Numbered from the stretch's first letter, positions 1 through 8,430 are shown. The stretch is DNA of 36,483 nt from Akkermansiaceae bacterium (GCA_025354565.1 JANXMQ010000176.1:1-36483), one strand, 5' to 3'. The notes: generated by a model not told the origin, from the sequence alone. Program-made: numbers and translations.

Positions 1-73
1 AAGTTGCCCACAACAGTCCACTTCTCCGACGAGTTACAGACCCATTCTCGAAGCGGTCTGTCGTGGACAACTT
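1..73. repeat. Small inverted-repeat structure at window edge
   Basis: Bases 1-11 pair with 63-73 (10 of 11 positions). An inner perfect 7-bp stem pairs 36-42 with 55-61. The whole could fold as a cruciform or a structured transcript. It lies just downstream of the minus-strand gene that ends at 102. It may be a short repeat element or part of a longer one cut by the window edge. No known family was recognised. Confidence 0.35.
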
Positions 74-101
74 TCAAGAGGCTCACGCCGCTTCGCGGCG
101 G

Positions 102-854
102 TTAGCCCCCGGTTTTACCCACGGATTTAGCGGAGGAGGCGAACTTTCTATCATTTTCCCGTGGCGGCGGTGGAGGCAGCGCCCGCCGGGAAATCGCCAC
201 ATTGACATGATCCACGACCTCCGCGTTCATTTCTGCTAGGTGGGCCTCGAAGACGGCTAACATCGCGGCATCCTCCGTGGATAAGGTGGGGTTCTGCGCC
301 ACGGGTGGCACCGCAGTAGAGACGTTGGCGCCGAGGTAGAAATAGTAATCACCAAATTTCTGATCATAAAATGGTATCCACTGCCACTGTGGGACGATGG
401 AGCCAGTGATTTCATAACGCACCGGGGAGCTATCCACCAAGGATCGCCAACTTAGCAAAGCGTGGCCCGTCGTCGTTTGTTCCATGCGGATGCTGACCGC
501 CTTACACGGTGGGGGAAGGGCTGGAAGCGGTCCGTTTGCGACCGCCGGGGGTGGCGTCTTCACTGGGAAAAGCGCGATTCCTACTTCATTGCCCAAGCCG
601 TAGAAAGTCTTCTCAGTCGTCCATGTTATCAGGTCGGTGCTGGTTTGCAGGCCGTACAACATTCCCGGCAGCGTGGGGAATCGAACGGCACTCCAGACAT
701 TGCCATCGCCCGCGTCGTAGTCTTCTTGGGTGAAAAGCAGCGATTGATCGGGTGCGGGTAACGCCTCCATGTCCGGCGCTTGGGCCTGCGAGAAATTTGC
801 CAGAACGGCGAAAGTGAACAACAAGAGGTGAAGGAAGCGGCGCGGGAAATTCAT
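102..854 (-). CDS. Secreted protein of unknown function
   Basis: About 250 aa when started at the ATG at 854, which opens a clear signal peptide: basic MNFPRRF, a hydrophobic stretch, then a likely cleavage after SQA. Near residues 45-60 it has the 'YGLQTSTDLITWT' pattern, common in secreted verrucomicrobial proteins. The middle is proline-rich and a PPPPPP run sits near the C-terminus. The frame stays open upstream to 1106, but that extension would bury the signal peptide, so I prefer 854. No catalytic motif is visible. It was probably exported to the periplasm or surface; the function is unknown. It has its own position downstream of the terminator at 1151-1183, so it is not cotranscribed with the gene at 1205-1897. 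Confidence 0.6.
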   Translation of the reverse strand: MNFPRRFLHLLLFTFAVLANFSQAQAPDMEALPAPDQSLLFTQEDYDAGDGNVWSAVRFPTLPGMLYGLQTSTDLITWTTEKTFYGLGNEVGIALFPVKTPPPAVANGPLPALPPPCKAVSIRMEQTTTGHALLSWRSLVDSSPVRYEITGSIVPQWQWIPFYDQKFGDYYFYLGANVSTAVPPVAQNPTLSTEDAAMLAVFEAHLAEMNAEVVDHVNVAISRRALPPPPPRENDRKFASSAKSVGKTGG

Positions 855-1150
855 AGGATGGTTTTCGGTTGAATTATTGCCGCTTCCTGGTGGACGGGGA
901 GTTAGAAGAGCCGCAACAAGACGACTGCGATGGCCTTTGGCAACCCCCGAAGAAGCAGCTTGGACATACACCATCGCCTCCCCGACCTTTGGGGTCGGTT
1001 TGGCGGCATCGTTGCGGTCGATGCCGACCGCTTGTTGTGAAGCTTCTAAACTTCCGTTCGCCGAAGCGGACCCTTGCAGAAAGCCGAAAACCTGCGTGGA
1101 TGCCAAGGACCAAATTTGATTAATTGAAAATGTCTTGCTGGCCGTACACG
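855..1150. other. Intergenic region with two hairpins and an open minus-strand frame
   Basis: The minus-strand frame of the downstream gene remains open here, from an ATG at 1106, for about 84 codons with a low-complexity composition. It contains two perfect short stems with related cores: 982-987 with 993-998, and 1014-1020 with 1025-1031 (both GGTCG/CGACC). The region could be a leader, a remnant of a gene, or a dispersed repeat that happens to be open. I see no promoter I would defend. Confidence 0.3.
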
Positions 1151-1183
1151 AAAAAGCCGCTGGCAGGATGACCCGCCAGCGGC
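1151..1183 (-). terminator. Rho-independent terminator
   Basis: A perfect 9-bp GC-rich stem (1156-1164 with 1175-1183) is followed, on the minus strand, by five T residues (1151-1155). It sits 21 bases after the stop of the gene at 1205-1897 and is the clearest intrinsic terminator in the window. Confidence 0.9.
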
Positions 1184-1204
1184 TCGGTTAGATTGGGTTA
1201 GTTT

Positions 1205-1897
1205 TCAGCCGCCGACATTGATCTCCACTTCTTGACTCCAGTGGCCGACTTGGTGGTCGCCAACGCGGTAGATGGCCTTGTAGGTCCACTTCGTGGGGGT
1301 GGCGGGGAGCGGGGTGGTGTCCGTGTAGCCGGGGGTGGTGTCGTAGGTGAGCAGGACGTAGCCGTTGCCATGGTTCACTTGGATCTCGATCATGCTCAAT
1401 ACGCTGCCGTGACTTTGCCAACCCCAGTCGATGTGGATATGGCCACCGGTGAGGATGGCAGTGATGACGGGGGTGATGGTGTTGAGGTCAGGGCCGGTTT
1501 TTTCACTGCCTTCCGTGCCGAGGGCTTGGCCCATGGGTGCGTTGTAGGCGGGGCTGGCTTTGACGAGTTGGACGAGGGCGCGGAAACGGCCTTCTACGCC
1601 GGGAGGCACGGGTGGGACGGCGGGGGGTATCACTGGGGCTTCGGGCATGCCGGTATCCGCTGTTGCGCCGCCACTGCGGAGGAGTTTCTTCCATGCACTC
1701 CACTGACGCTCCGCGCGGTAGAACACGGATTCGATGGCTAGCACGTTGGCGTAATAGTTCGCGTCTGCGGCTTGGGCGGCGAGCTGGTCGGACGTGAGGC
1801 CGAGGATGTTTGCGTAAGCGGGGATCGCGTTTTTAAACGTCAGCATTTGGGCTGAAAATGCCGGGTTTCCTTGTTCGAGATAATCTTGTTTGGACAT
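1205..1897 (-). CDS. Conserved hypothetical, helical N-terminus plus beta-sandwich-like C-terminus
   Basis: 230 aa with no signal peptide. Residues 1-75 are predicted helical (SKQDYLEQGNPAFSAQM, a Tyr/Ala-rich stretch and an ERQWSAWKKLL segment). A proline linker follows near 85-105 (VIPPAVPPVPPGVEG). The last about 80 residues are rich in beta-forming residues, with 'HIHIDWGWQSHGSVLSMIEIQV' followed by 'TKWTYKAIYRVGD', as in a fibronectin-III-like module. The architecture resembles a family of hypothetical proteins I associate with Verrucomicrobia and Bacteroidetes that often ends in such a module; this is recall, not a search. The function is unknown. The start is the ATG at 1897, preceded by an A-rich leader without a Shine-Dalgarno. 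A strong terminator follows. Confidence 0.75.
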   Translation of the reverse strand: MSKQDYLEQGNPAFSAQMLTFKNAIPAYANILGLTSDQLAAQAADANYYANVLAIESVFYRAERQWSAWKKLLRSGGATADTGMPEAPVIPPAVPPVPPGVEGRFRALVQLVKASPAYNAPMGQALGTEGSEKTGPDLNTITPVITAILTGGHIHIDWGWQSHGSVLSMIEIQVNHGNGYVLLTYDTTPGYTDTTPLPATPTKWTYKAIYRVGDHQVGHWSQEVEINVGG

Positions 1898-1908
1898 GGT
1901 CTTATTTC

Positions 1909-1920
1909 TATTTGTTGTTG
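1909..1920 (-). promoter_or_regulatory. A-rich leader element CAACAACAAATA
   Basis: The minus-strand 5' leader of the 1205-1897 gene contains CAACAACAAATA 11 bases before the ATG. The identical 12-mer occurs at 3916-3927 before the lipoprotein gene. Neither leader has a Shine-Dalgarno sequence, so this may be an unstructured, S1-type initiation leader or part of a shared promoter/leader cassette. Confidence 0.4.
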
Positions 1921-1973
1921 GTTGTCATTGTTTTGTGTTTCGAGCAGAGAGGTCTGCGGGAAAAGGGACGGGC

Positions 1974-2225
1974 TGTGGTTGCGGGGGGAAATCGGCGTGG
2001 TTGTGGGGGTGAAACCGTGCGGTCGATGGAGTAAACCATGAGGTTGTGGGGGCAACCCGCGCGGTTGCGGGGGCTAACCATGCGGTTGATGACGCTAACC
2101 GTGAAGTTGCACGCGCTAACCGTGTGGTTGCAGGAGCAAACCTTGTGGTTGCGGGGGGGAACCGTGAGGTTGCAGGCGCTAACCGTGAGGTTGATGGCGC
2201 AAAGGGTGTGGTTTCTGCGGCGAAT
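1974..2225. repeat. Tandem repeat, about 12 units of 21 bp
   Basis: Units start at 1974, 1995, 2016, 2037, 2058, 2079, 2100, 2121, 2142, 2163, 2184 and 2205. The loose consensus is CRTGNGGTTGNNGGNGCTAAC, with the first and last units most diverged. Because 21 is a multiple of three, long frames stay open on both strands and encode heptad repeats: Ala/Asn/Val-rich on plus (about 2046-2234) and Ala/Pro/Thr-rich on minus. I cannot tell whether either is translated. It lies between two divergent genes, upstream of the one at 1205-1897. Confidence 0.85.
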
Positions 2226-2522
2226 AAAGCGTGAGCGGGCGCGGATGCACTTAGCCCGAGTGAGTCAGGCGGACAGGGGAATGACCTTTGGTGACACAAA
2301 TCCTCCAAGTTAGAGGGTGTTAGTGTCGTCCGGTCAAGTAACCAAATCGGCGTTATTGCGACACTTTTTGCCGGAGAGTGACTGGAGCAGGGCATGCGGA
2401 ATGCACAAGAAAGGCAAAACGGGACGATGGCCGAATGAGTTAGAGGTTGCTTTCAAGCCTTCAACAATGTCACATTCTATCGGGAATAAACCAATTTCCT
2501 CGGCTTCTAAGAAGCCTATCCT
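2226..2522. other. Intergenic region upstream of the dehydrogenase
   Basis: About 300 bp of mixed composition. The short frames on both strands show no protein-like features. An AAGAAG purine run ends about 9 bases before the ATG at 2523 and could serve as a weak ribosome binding site. I see no terminator or clear promoter. Confidence 0.4.
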
Positions 2523-3413
2523 ATGAGCACAAAAGTATTGATCCTTGGCGCGGGCTTCGGCGGTTTGGCGGCTGCGCTGGAATTTGATAAGGCGATGAAA
2601 TCCCGACCGGATCTCGAGGTCACCTTGATCGACCGGGAGAACCATTTCCTGTTTACCCCGATGCTGCATGAGGTTGCGGCGGGCGAGTTGGAACCAACTT
2701 CGATCGTGATCCCGATCCGCAAGGCATTGAAGCGGGTGAAATTCTATTCCTGCGACGCGACGCGGATCGACCTCGAAAAGCGGCAGGCCGTGGTCTGCCA
2801 CGGGTATCATTACCACGGCCATGATCTAAGGTATGATCATCTTCTCGTCGGGATGGGTTCGATCATCACGTCGTTCTTTGGTCTGCCGGGGGTGGAAAGC
2901 CAGGCCCTGACGATGAAGTCACTGGCAGATGCTGTCCGCCTGCGGAACCGCATGATCTCGAACTTGGAGGAGGCTGAAAGCGAGTGCTCGACGGTGGATA
3001 AACAACCACTTCTAACATTCGTCGTCGCCGGGGGAGGTTTCGCGGGAGTGGAAACGATGGCGGGCATGCGGGATTTCATTCATGCGGCCTTGCCTCACTT
3101 TCCGAGTTTATCGTGGAGGCAGATCCGGCTGGTGTTAGTGCATCCCGGGAAAACGATCCTCACCGAGTTGGGTGTGGAACTCGGCACGTATGCGCAGGAA
3201 AAGCTCGCCGCGCGCGGTGTGGAGATTCGATCCGAGTCGCGGGTCGCTGCGTTTGAAGGGGCCGACGTTTGCCTCACGGATGGCACGTGTATTGTTTGTC
3301 TGGGAAATTGTAGGGAAGTTGTATTGGTATTGTTTTTCCAATTTATGTTTTCGATTCCCGATCAAAGGCTATCGACCGGACGCTATGGATTTTCCTTTTT
3401 TGAAGCCCGGTAA
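2523..3413 (+). pseudogene. NDH-2-type NAD(P)H dehydrogenase, 3'-truncated
   Basis: The N-terminal ~250 residues are a good match for type II NADH:quinone oxidoreductases, peripheral-membrane flavoenzymes that reduce quinones. There is an FAD-binding GxGFGGL (residues 9-15), 'DRENHFLFTPMLHEVAAG', and a second Rossmann motif 'VVAGGGFAGVE' near 167-177 for NAD(P)H. The similarity stops at the 'LTDGT' stretch (about base 3285), where family members normally continue with a Thr/Trp-containing FAD-site segment, a second half and a C-terminal membrane-anchoring helix. Here about 40 unrelated, AT-rich residues lead to a stop. Family proteins are about 400-450 aa; this frame is 296. It is most likely a gene fragment created by a deletion or insertion junction near 3285. 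Confidence 0.75.
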
Positions 3414-3909
3414 CCATATTGTTTTTCTCCTCCTTCTGCAGCCACAGCCCATTGGCATTCGCTGGCCGGGTAGTCATAAACCAAGTACAGGGGGTTCCTA
3501 GATAACCTCAGCTCATGTAAGATGGGCTCTAGCGTACTCATCGGGTAATGAATTTGATAGGGCTTGGTCTTTGTTTGGTCTTGGGGGTCGGGGTTGTCGG
3601 GAAGATTTTCGGAATCGTGGAAATAAAGCTCCGCCACGGGACCACTTTCCTTGGACCAGACCGAGATGAGGGCCCGAAAATTTCCCAGATAGCCAACCTT
3701 GCCACCCCAGATGCTGCGGAACTGATAGCAGCGGATCGGGAACTGGACAGCTATCGATTTTCTGGCGCCTAGGATGTCCATATTCAGAGTCTCTGGCAAC
3801 CGCTCGCCCGTTGGATTGCCTGTGGCTAGGGCTTTGTAAGTCGAACTCGGACGCAGCCCACCAGCAGAATAACACCCGTAATGGGCGCGAAAATGGAATT
3901 TAGTTTCAT
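3383..3909 (-). pseudogene. Frameshifted lipoprotein of unknown function
   Basis: An ATG at 3909 opens a lipoprotein signal peptide with lipobox LVGC at about residues 16-19, but that frame hits TAG after 27 codons. The continuation is one frame over and runs on to 3383. Re-reading one base just after the lipobox cysteine (around 3850-3853) joins them into a protein of roughly 170 aa. The second frame on its own has only a TTG start at 3799 and no signal peptide. The mature part is rich in aromatic residues (YQFRSIWGGKVGYLGNF, LYLVYDYPASECQW) with no recognised domain. Either the gene is broken by a 1-base deletion, or the sequence has an error there. Its leader shares CAACAACAAATA with the gene at 1897. 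Confidence 0.6.
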
Positions 3910-4018
3910 GGTTTTTATTTGTTGTTGTGGAGAATGCTTACCTCAAGGGCAGCCGAGTTCGTCCTCTAGGTAGTCCGTTGGATCGGGGATGATTGACGAA
4001 TGACGATTTTTGATCCTT

Positions 4019-4172
4019 AAAAGGAAGATAGGAACCACGGATTACACAGAGGACACGGATAAGAAGCGAGTTACGAAAGATGCGACTCTCACTCTCCGGG
4101 TGATTACTTCAAATTCTTTAACTCATACATTATTTGTGTTTATCTGCGTTATCTGTGGTTCAATTTTCTTTT
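4019..4172. repeat. Dispersed inverted repeat (palindromic element), copy 1
   Basis: The left arm, about 4019-4062, and the right arm, about 4130-4172, are imperfect inverted complements built around AACCACGGATTACACAGAG and its mirror TATCTGTGGTT. A divergent middle of about 65 bp separates them. A related element lies at 29584-29679. Elements with this core (ACCACAGAT...ATCTGTGGT) are widespread in verrucomicrobial and planctomycete intergenic regions, by my recollection. No protein is encoded. It lies directly downstream of priA and could fold into a long hairpin at the end of that transcript. Confidence 0.75.
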
Positions 4173-4208
4173 CCAGGTTGATTGTTGATTTGGGAAGCCA
4201 TGGAGGCT

Positions 4209-6428
4209 TTAGGAAAAATTCAGCGCATCCATATCGAAGACGACGGTGACATCCTCGGGCAGGGGGGTTTTTGCGAGAATGGCTTGGACGTGGCGGGTGA
4301 GCGGGCGGGCGTGGAGCGAGCGCAGGGTGATTTGGAACCGGAACTGGCCGTGGGAGCGGATGAGCGGGGAGGGCAGAACCTCGCCGAGGGTGATGCCGGG
4401 AGGAAGGTTTTCCGCGAGGCGGAGGTGGAGGGTTTGCAGGGTGAACTCGGCGCGGCGCTCGTGGGTGGAGCGGGAGGTTAGAACGGCGCAGTGGGCGTAG
4501 GGCGGAAACGAGAACTCGCGGCGGAATTCCATTTCCTGCTCCGAGTAGCCGTCGAAGTTGTGTTTGCGGGCGAACTGGATGGACGGGGAATGCGGGGTGA
4601 AGGTCTGAATGATGACCTCGCCCTCGACCTCGCCGCGGCCGGCGCGGCCGGCGACTTGGGTGATGAGCTGGAAGGTGCGCTCACCGGCGCGGAAATCCGG
4701 GACGTGGAGGCTGAGGTCGGCGTTGAGGATGCCGACGAGGGTGACATTGGGGAAATGCAGACCCTTGGCGATCATCTGGGTGCCGATGAGGATGTCGATC
4801 TTGTGGGCCTTGAAGGCTGATAGAGTATCGCGTAGGGCGTTTTTCCGGCGCATGGCATCGGCATCGATGCGGGCGAATTTGGCATTTGGGAAAACCTTGG
4901 TCATGATTTCCTCGACCTTCTGGGTGCCGTAGCCTTGCAGGAGGATGCCGGGATCGCGGCACTCGGGGCATTTTCGCGGCACGATCGAGGTGTAGCCGCA
5001 GACGTGGCAAACGAGGCGCTCGTCGGTGCGATGATAGGTGAGGGCGACGGCGCAGTGCGGGCATTGGCAGACGTGGCCGCAGGCGGTGCATTGGAGCGAG
5101 CGGGCGAAGCCGCGGCGGTTGAGGAAAAGGATCGACTGCTCGCCTTTTTCGAGCCGTTGTTCGAGGGCGGTGCGGAGCTTGTCGGAGAGGATGGCGGGGC
5201 CGCCCTTTTGTTTGGTTTGCTCGACGCGCATGTCCACCACGCGGACGAGAGGCATGGATTGGCCGTCGGCCCGCTCGTTGAGGCGGAGTAGATCGTATTT
5301 GCCGGTTAGAGTGTTATTCCATGATTCTAACGAGGGCGTGGCGGAGCCTAACACAATGGCGCAGGGCTCGAAGGCGGCGCGCAAAACCGCGACATCGCGG
5401 CCATGATAGCGGGGGACGTTTTCCTGCTTGTAGGTATTCTCGTGTTCCTCATCGACTAGGATCAGGCCGAGGTCCGGCAGCGGGGCGAAAACGGCGGAGC
5501 GGGCACCGATGACGATGCGGGCGATGCCTTTGCGGATGCGGTGCCACTCGTCGAAACGCTCGCCTTGGGAGAGATTGGAATGCAGCACGGCCACCTGGTC
5601 CTGCATCGCGGCGAAGCGGGACTTGAAGCGGCGGACGGTCTGGGGTGTTAGGGAAATTTCCGGGACTAGGACGAGCACGGTTTTGCCGAGATCGAGGGCG
5701 CGTTGGGCGGCTTGGAGATAGACCTCGGTTTTCCCGGAACCGGTGACACCTAACAGCAGGATGGGTTTGGTGGTGGTGGGATGCGCGACGGCGGCCAGCA
5801 CGACATCGAGGGCGGCGGCTTGGTCGGGATTGAGCGGGAGCGGGAGGGATTCGAGAATTTCCTCCACGTTGTCGGCATCCGGATCGCGACGGATTTCCTC
5901 GGCTTCGAGGCGGAGTTGGCCGGATTTTTCCAGAGCCTTGAGCGCGGCGGCATTGCCCTCGCCAAGGTCGGCGACCGGCAGGCGGAGATCGGGGGCATGG
6001 GCGAGCAGGGCGAGGATGGCGAACTGGCGGGGGGCTCGTTTTTCCAATTTCGCCAAAGCCTCGGGATCGGGCGTGGCAGCGAGGATGGCGACACGGCGGG
6101 TCTTCGCAGAATTTTCCTCGGAGCGCACGCCCTCGGGCAGGACCGAACGGATGACCGACTCGATACTGGAGCCGTAATAGCGGGCGATCCAGTCGGCGGT
6201 TTTCAGCAAGACCGGAGTGATGAGCGGCTCGGGATCGATGAGCGATTCCAGCTCGCGGAGGGCGAAGTCTGCTTGCTCGGGTTCGCCGATGGAGAGGACG
6301 GTGCCGGTGGCCGATTTTCGCCGCAGCGGGATGCGGACGCGGCAACCGGGGCGCACGTCGAGGCCGGGAGGGATGGCATAGTCGAAGACGAGTTCCGAGG
6401 GGCCGTCGATGAGGACGCGGGCGTTCAC
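4209..6428 (-). CDS. priA: Primosomal protein N' (replication restart helicase PriA)
   Basis: PriA is a 3'-5' DNA helicase that recognises stalled forks and reloads the replisome. This protein is 739 aa from the GTG at 6428, a normal length. Walker A is GVTGSGKT (residues 227-234) and Walker B/DEEH is 'VDEEHENTYK'. The zinc-binding insertion has four CxxC-type pairs, beginning 'CTACGHVCQCPHC' and continuing with CHVC and CPEC. Helicase motifs V-VI appear as 'GTQMIAKGLHFP' and 'QVAGRAGR'. An ATG at 6464 would add 12 residues and overlap the upstream gene; the GTG lies 10 bases after that gene's stop and starts at the conserved 'VNARVLIDG' segment. It is the last gene of the minus-strand run from 11161. 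Confidence 0.95.
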   Translation of the reverse strand: MNARVLIDGPSELVFDYAIPPGLDVRPGCRVRIPLRRKSATGTVLSIGEPEQADFALRELESLIDPEPLITPVLLKTADWIARYYGSSIESVIRSVLPEGVRSEENSAKTRRVAILAATPDPEALAKLEKRAPRQFAILALLAHAPDLRLPVADLGEGNAAALKALEKSGQLRLEAEEIRRDPDADNVEEILESLPLPLNPDQAAALDVVLAAVAHPTTTKPILLLGVTGSGKTEVYLQAAQRALDLGKTVLVLVPEISLTPQTVRRFKSRFAAMQDQVAVLHSNLSQGERFDEWHRIRKGIARIVIGARSAVFAPLPDLGLILVDEEHENTYKQENVPRYHGRDVAVLRAAFEPCAIVLGSATPSLESWNNTLTGKYDLLRLNERADGQSMPLVRVVDMRVEQTKQKGGPAILSDKLRTALEQRLEKGEQSILFLNRRGFARSLQCTACGHVCQCPHCAVALTYHRTDERLVCHVCGYTSIVPRKCPECRDPGILLQGYGTQKVEEIMTKVFPNAKFARIDADAMRRKNALRDTLSAFKAHKIDILIGTQMIAKGLHFPNVTLVGILNADLSLHVPDFRAGERTFQLITQVAGRAGRGEVEGEVIIQTFTPHSPSIQFARKHNFDGYSEQEMEFRREFSFPPYAHCAVLTSRSTHERRAEFTLQTLHLRLAENLPPGITLGEVLPSPLIRSHGQFRFQITLRSLHARPLTRHVQAILAKTPLPEDVTVVFDMDALNFS

Positions 6429-6438
6429 GGATGATTGG

Positions 6439-8430
6439 CTAGGGGATGATCCGCACGCGGTCACCGGCTTCGGTCATCGTGAAGAGCTTGGCGGCATTAC
6501 CTTCGGGTACCCGGATGCAGCCGTGGGAGGCGGGATAGCCGGGGACGACGCCTTGGTGAAGGCCGAAGTCCGCGCAACTGAGGCGCTGGAAATAGGGCAT
6601 GCTGGCGTGATAGAGTGTGGAGGTCCAAGTGCGGTTCTTGTCAGTGATGACGAACTCGCCGGTGGGTGTGGAAAATCCGGGGCGACCGGTGGAGACCTTG
6701 GTCGTGAAAATTTCCACGCCATGTTCGTCGAACAACCGCGCGCGTTGCTCGGAGAGGCGGATCTCGATGTGGCGTTCCTCGCGCAGCGGGTCGCGACCGA
6801 GGAAGAGCCGCATCATTTGCACGTCACTGCGGCGGGAGGCGAAATTGATCGGCCACATGGCGTAGGCGTGGGTCCAGACGTTTTTCTTCGCTCCATATTT
6901 CAGGAGCAGGCGGGCGGTCTGGACGACCCCGGAATCGGCGGCTAACATGAGTGGGGTGATGTTGCGGTCGTTTTTAAAAAGATAGCGCATGAAGCCGGGG
7001 CGGACGGACTTGAGGAAGCTGCTAGAAACGGGCAGGCTGAACGGCGTGTTAGGATCGGCCCCGGCATTGAGGAGGTTCTTCACGGTGAGGTGGCAGCCAG
7101 TGGCGATCGCGAGGTGGAGCGGGGCTTGGCCTTCCGGCAGGCGGAGGTTCACATCCGCGCCATTTTTCAAGAGGAGGGACGCCACGCGATCCCGTTTGTT
7201 GCGGATGGCGGCTCCCAGCGGGGTGTCGCGGGTGGGAAAATGGGTGGCATTCACGGATTGTCCGCAGGCAATGAGTAGGCTCACCATGTCGGAGTCGCCG
7301 CGGGCGCTTGTCTGATAGAGGGCGCTGCCAGTGGGGCAGCCGTAGTCGGTTAGAAGCTTCACCAATGAGCCATCACCCGCGAGTGCGGCAGCCTCGACGG
7401 GTATGAGGCCGCCCGGTCCACGGGTGCTGGCCGGTGCGCCATGATCCAACAGCATTTTAACAGCGGCGCGATCACGCTGGGCCAGGGCTTTCCACAGCCA
7501 GGTATCCCAATTTCCCCCCGTGGGCTTGGCACCGTGATCGAGAAAAACCTGGAGCATGGGCAAGTTGCGCGCTTTGAAAATTCGCTCTAACGGCGACTCG
7601 GAGCTGTTGGTTAAATGGCGGGCGTTTGGGTCGGCACCGATTTTCAAAAGCAGGGCAACCCGGGTGGTATCGCGCTCCGTGACCGCCTGATCCAACAACG
7701 TGAGGCCATCCGCGCCCGGCGCGTTTGGATCGGCCCCGGCGGCGGCGAGCTTGGGCACCACGTCCAGCCAGCCCCGGTGGAAGGCGAGTTGAATGGTGGT
7801 TTCCCCGGCGGCATTGGTGGCACCCGGGTCCGCGCCGAGTTCGATCAGCGAATCCACCAGATCCCGGCGGCCGGACTCCATGGCGACGTGGAGCAGCGGA
7901 TTTCCGGCGCGGTCCTTGAGGTGCGGGTCCGCGCCAGCCTTCATCATGGAGCGGACGAAGGTGAGGCGGCCGTTGCGGATCGCCCAGGGCAGGATTCTCT
8001 CGCCATCCGGCATCAGTCCATCGGTGCGCGCGCCGATGGCTAACAGACGGTCGATGATCGCCGTTTCCCCACGGGCAACAGCGACGCCTAACATACTAAC
8101 ATGGTCCGGGGTAGTGATGTCCACGTTCGCCTTGGCGTCGAGCAGTTTATAAACCGAAGGGAGGTCGCTGTTTTCGATCGCGATCCGCAGCGGGGTGCGG
8201 CCCTGATCGTCACGCTGCTCGGTGTAAACTCCGACATCCAGCAGCCAGCCCGCGCGTTTTGCATCTTGATCCGCGACCGCTTGCAACAAGGCGCTGCCGG
8301 AGGGCTCGATGCCGGCCTTGGCGAGCTCCCGGAGACCGCGTTTTTGCGGAGAGTCGCAGGAAACCATCAACCCGGCGGCAGCGAGCAGCGGCCAGAAATT
8401 GAGAAGTCGCAACTGCGCGGGATGGGTCAC
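6439..8430 (-). CDS. Ankyrin-repeat lipoprotein with C-terminal L,D-transpeptidase (YkuD) domain
   Basis: 663 aa from a GTG at 8430. A hydrophobic signal with 'GLMVSC' near residues 20-25 suggests a lipoprotein. About twelve ankyrin repeats fill residues 60-540 (GADPNA/TPLxLA patterns). The last about 110 residues are a YkuD domain: 'RHIEIRLSEQRARLF', 'STGRPGFSTPTGEF' and 'GLHQGVVPGYPASHGCIRV' with catalytic Cys638 in the HX(n)SHGCIR signature. YkuD enzymes make 3-3 peptidoglycan crosslinks or attach proteins to peptidoglycan; ankyrin repeats bind proteins. It is probably a periplasmic, membrane-anchored cell-wall enzyme steered by a protein partner (inference). The fusion of this many ankyrin repeats to YkuD is unusual. 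The gene follows the GH10-like gene by 66 bases. Confidence 0.88.
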   Translation of the reverse strand: MTHPAQLRLLNFWPLLAAAGLMVSCDSPQKRGLRELAKAGIEPSGSALLQAVADQDAKRAGWLLDVGVYTEQRDDQGRTPLRIAIENSDLPSVYKLLDAKANVDITTPDHVSMLGVAVARGETAIIDRLLAIGARTDGLMPDGERILPWAIRNGRLTFVRSMMKAGADPHLKDRAGNPLLHVAMESGRRDLVDSLIELGADPGATNAAGETTIQLAFHRGWLDVVPKLAAAGADPNAPGADGLTLLDQAVTERDTTRVALLLKIGADPNARHLTNSSESPLERIFKARNLPMLQVFLDHGAKPTGGNWDTWLWKALAQRDRAAVKMLLDHGAPASTRGPGGLIPVEAAALAGDGSLVKLLTDYGCPTGSALYQTSARGDSDMVSLLIACGQSVNATHFPTRDTPLGAAIRNKRDRVASLLLKNGADVNLRLPEGQAPLHLAIATGCHLTVKNLLNAGADPNTPFSLPVSSSFLKSVRPGFMRYLFKNDRNITPLMLAADSGVVQTARLLLKYGAKKNVWTHAYAMWPINFASRRSDVQMMRLFLGRDPLREERHIEIRLSEQRARLFDEHGVEIFTTKVSTGRPGFSTPTGEFVITDKNRTWTSTLYHASMPYFQRLSCADFGLHQGVVPGYPASHGCIRVPEGNAAKLFTMTEAGDRVRIIP

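Noticed and set aside
86-100. Hairpin CGCCGC-TTC-GCGGCG after the gene at 102-854
   Set aside because: No T-tract follows on either strand, so I do not call it a terminator.
2334-2822. 162-residue minus-strand frame over the NDH-2 start
   Set aside because: It is antisense to conserved FAD-binding residues of the plus-strand gene.
4182-6434. Plus-strand open frames across priA
   Set aside because: They are shadows of a gene with all PriA motifs.
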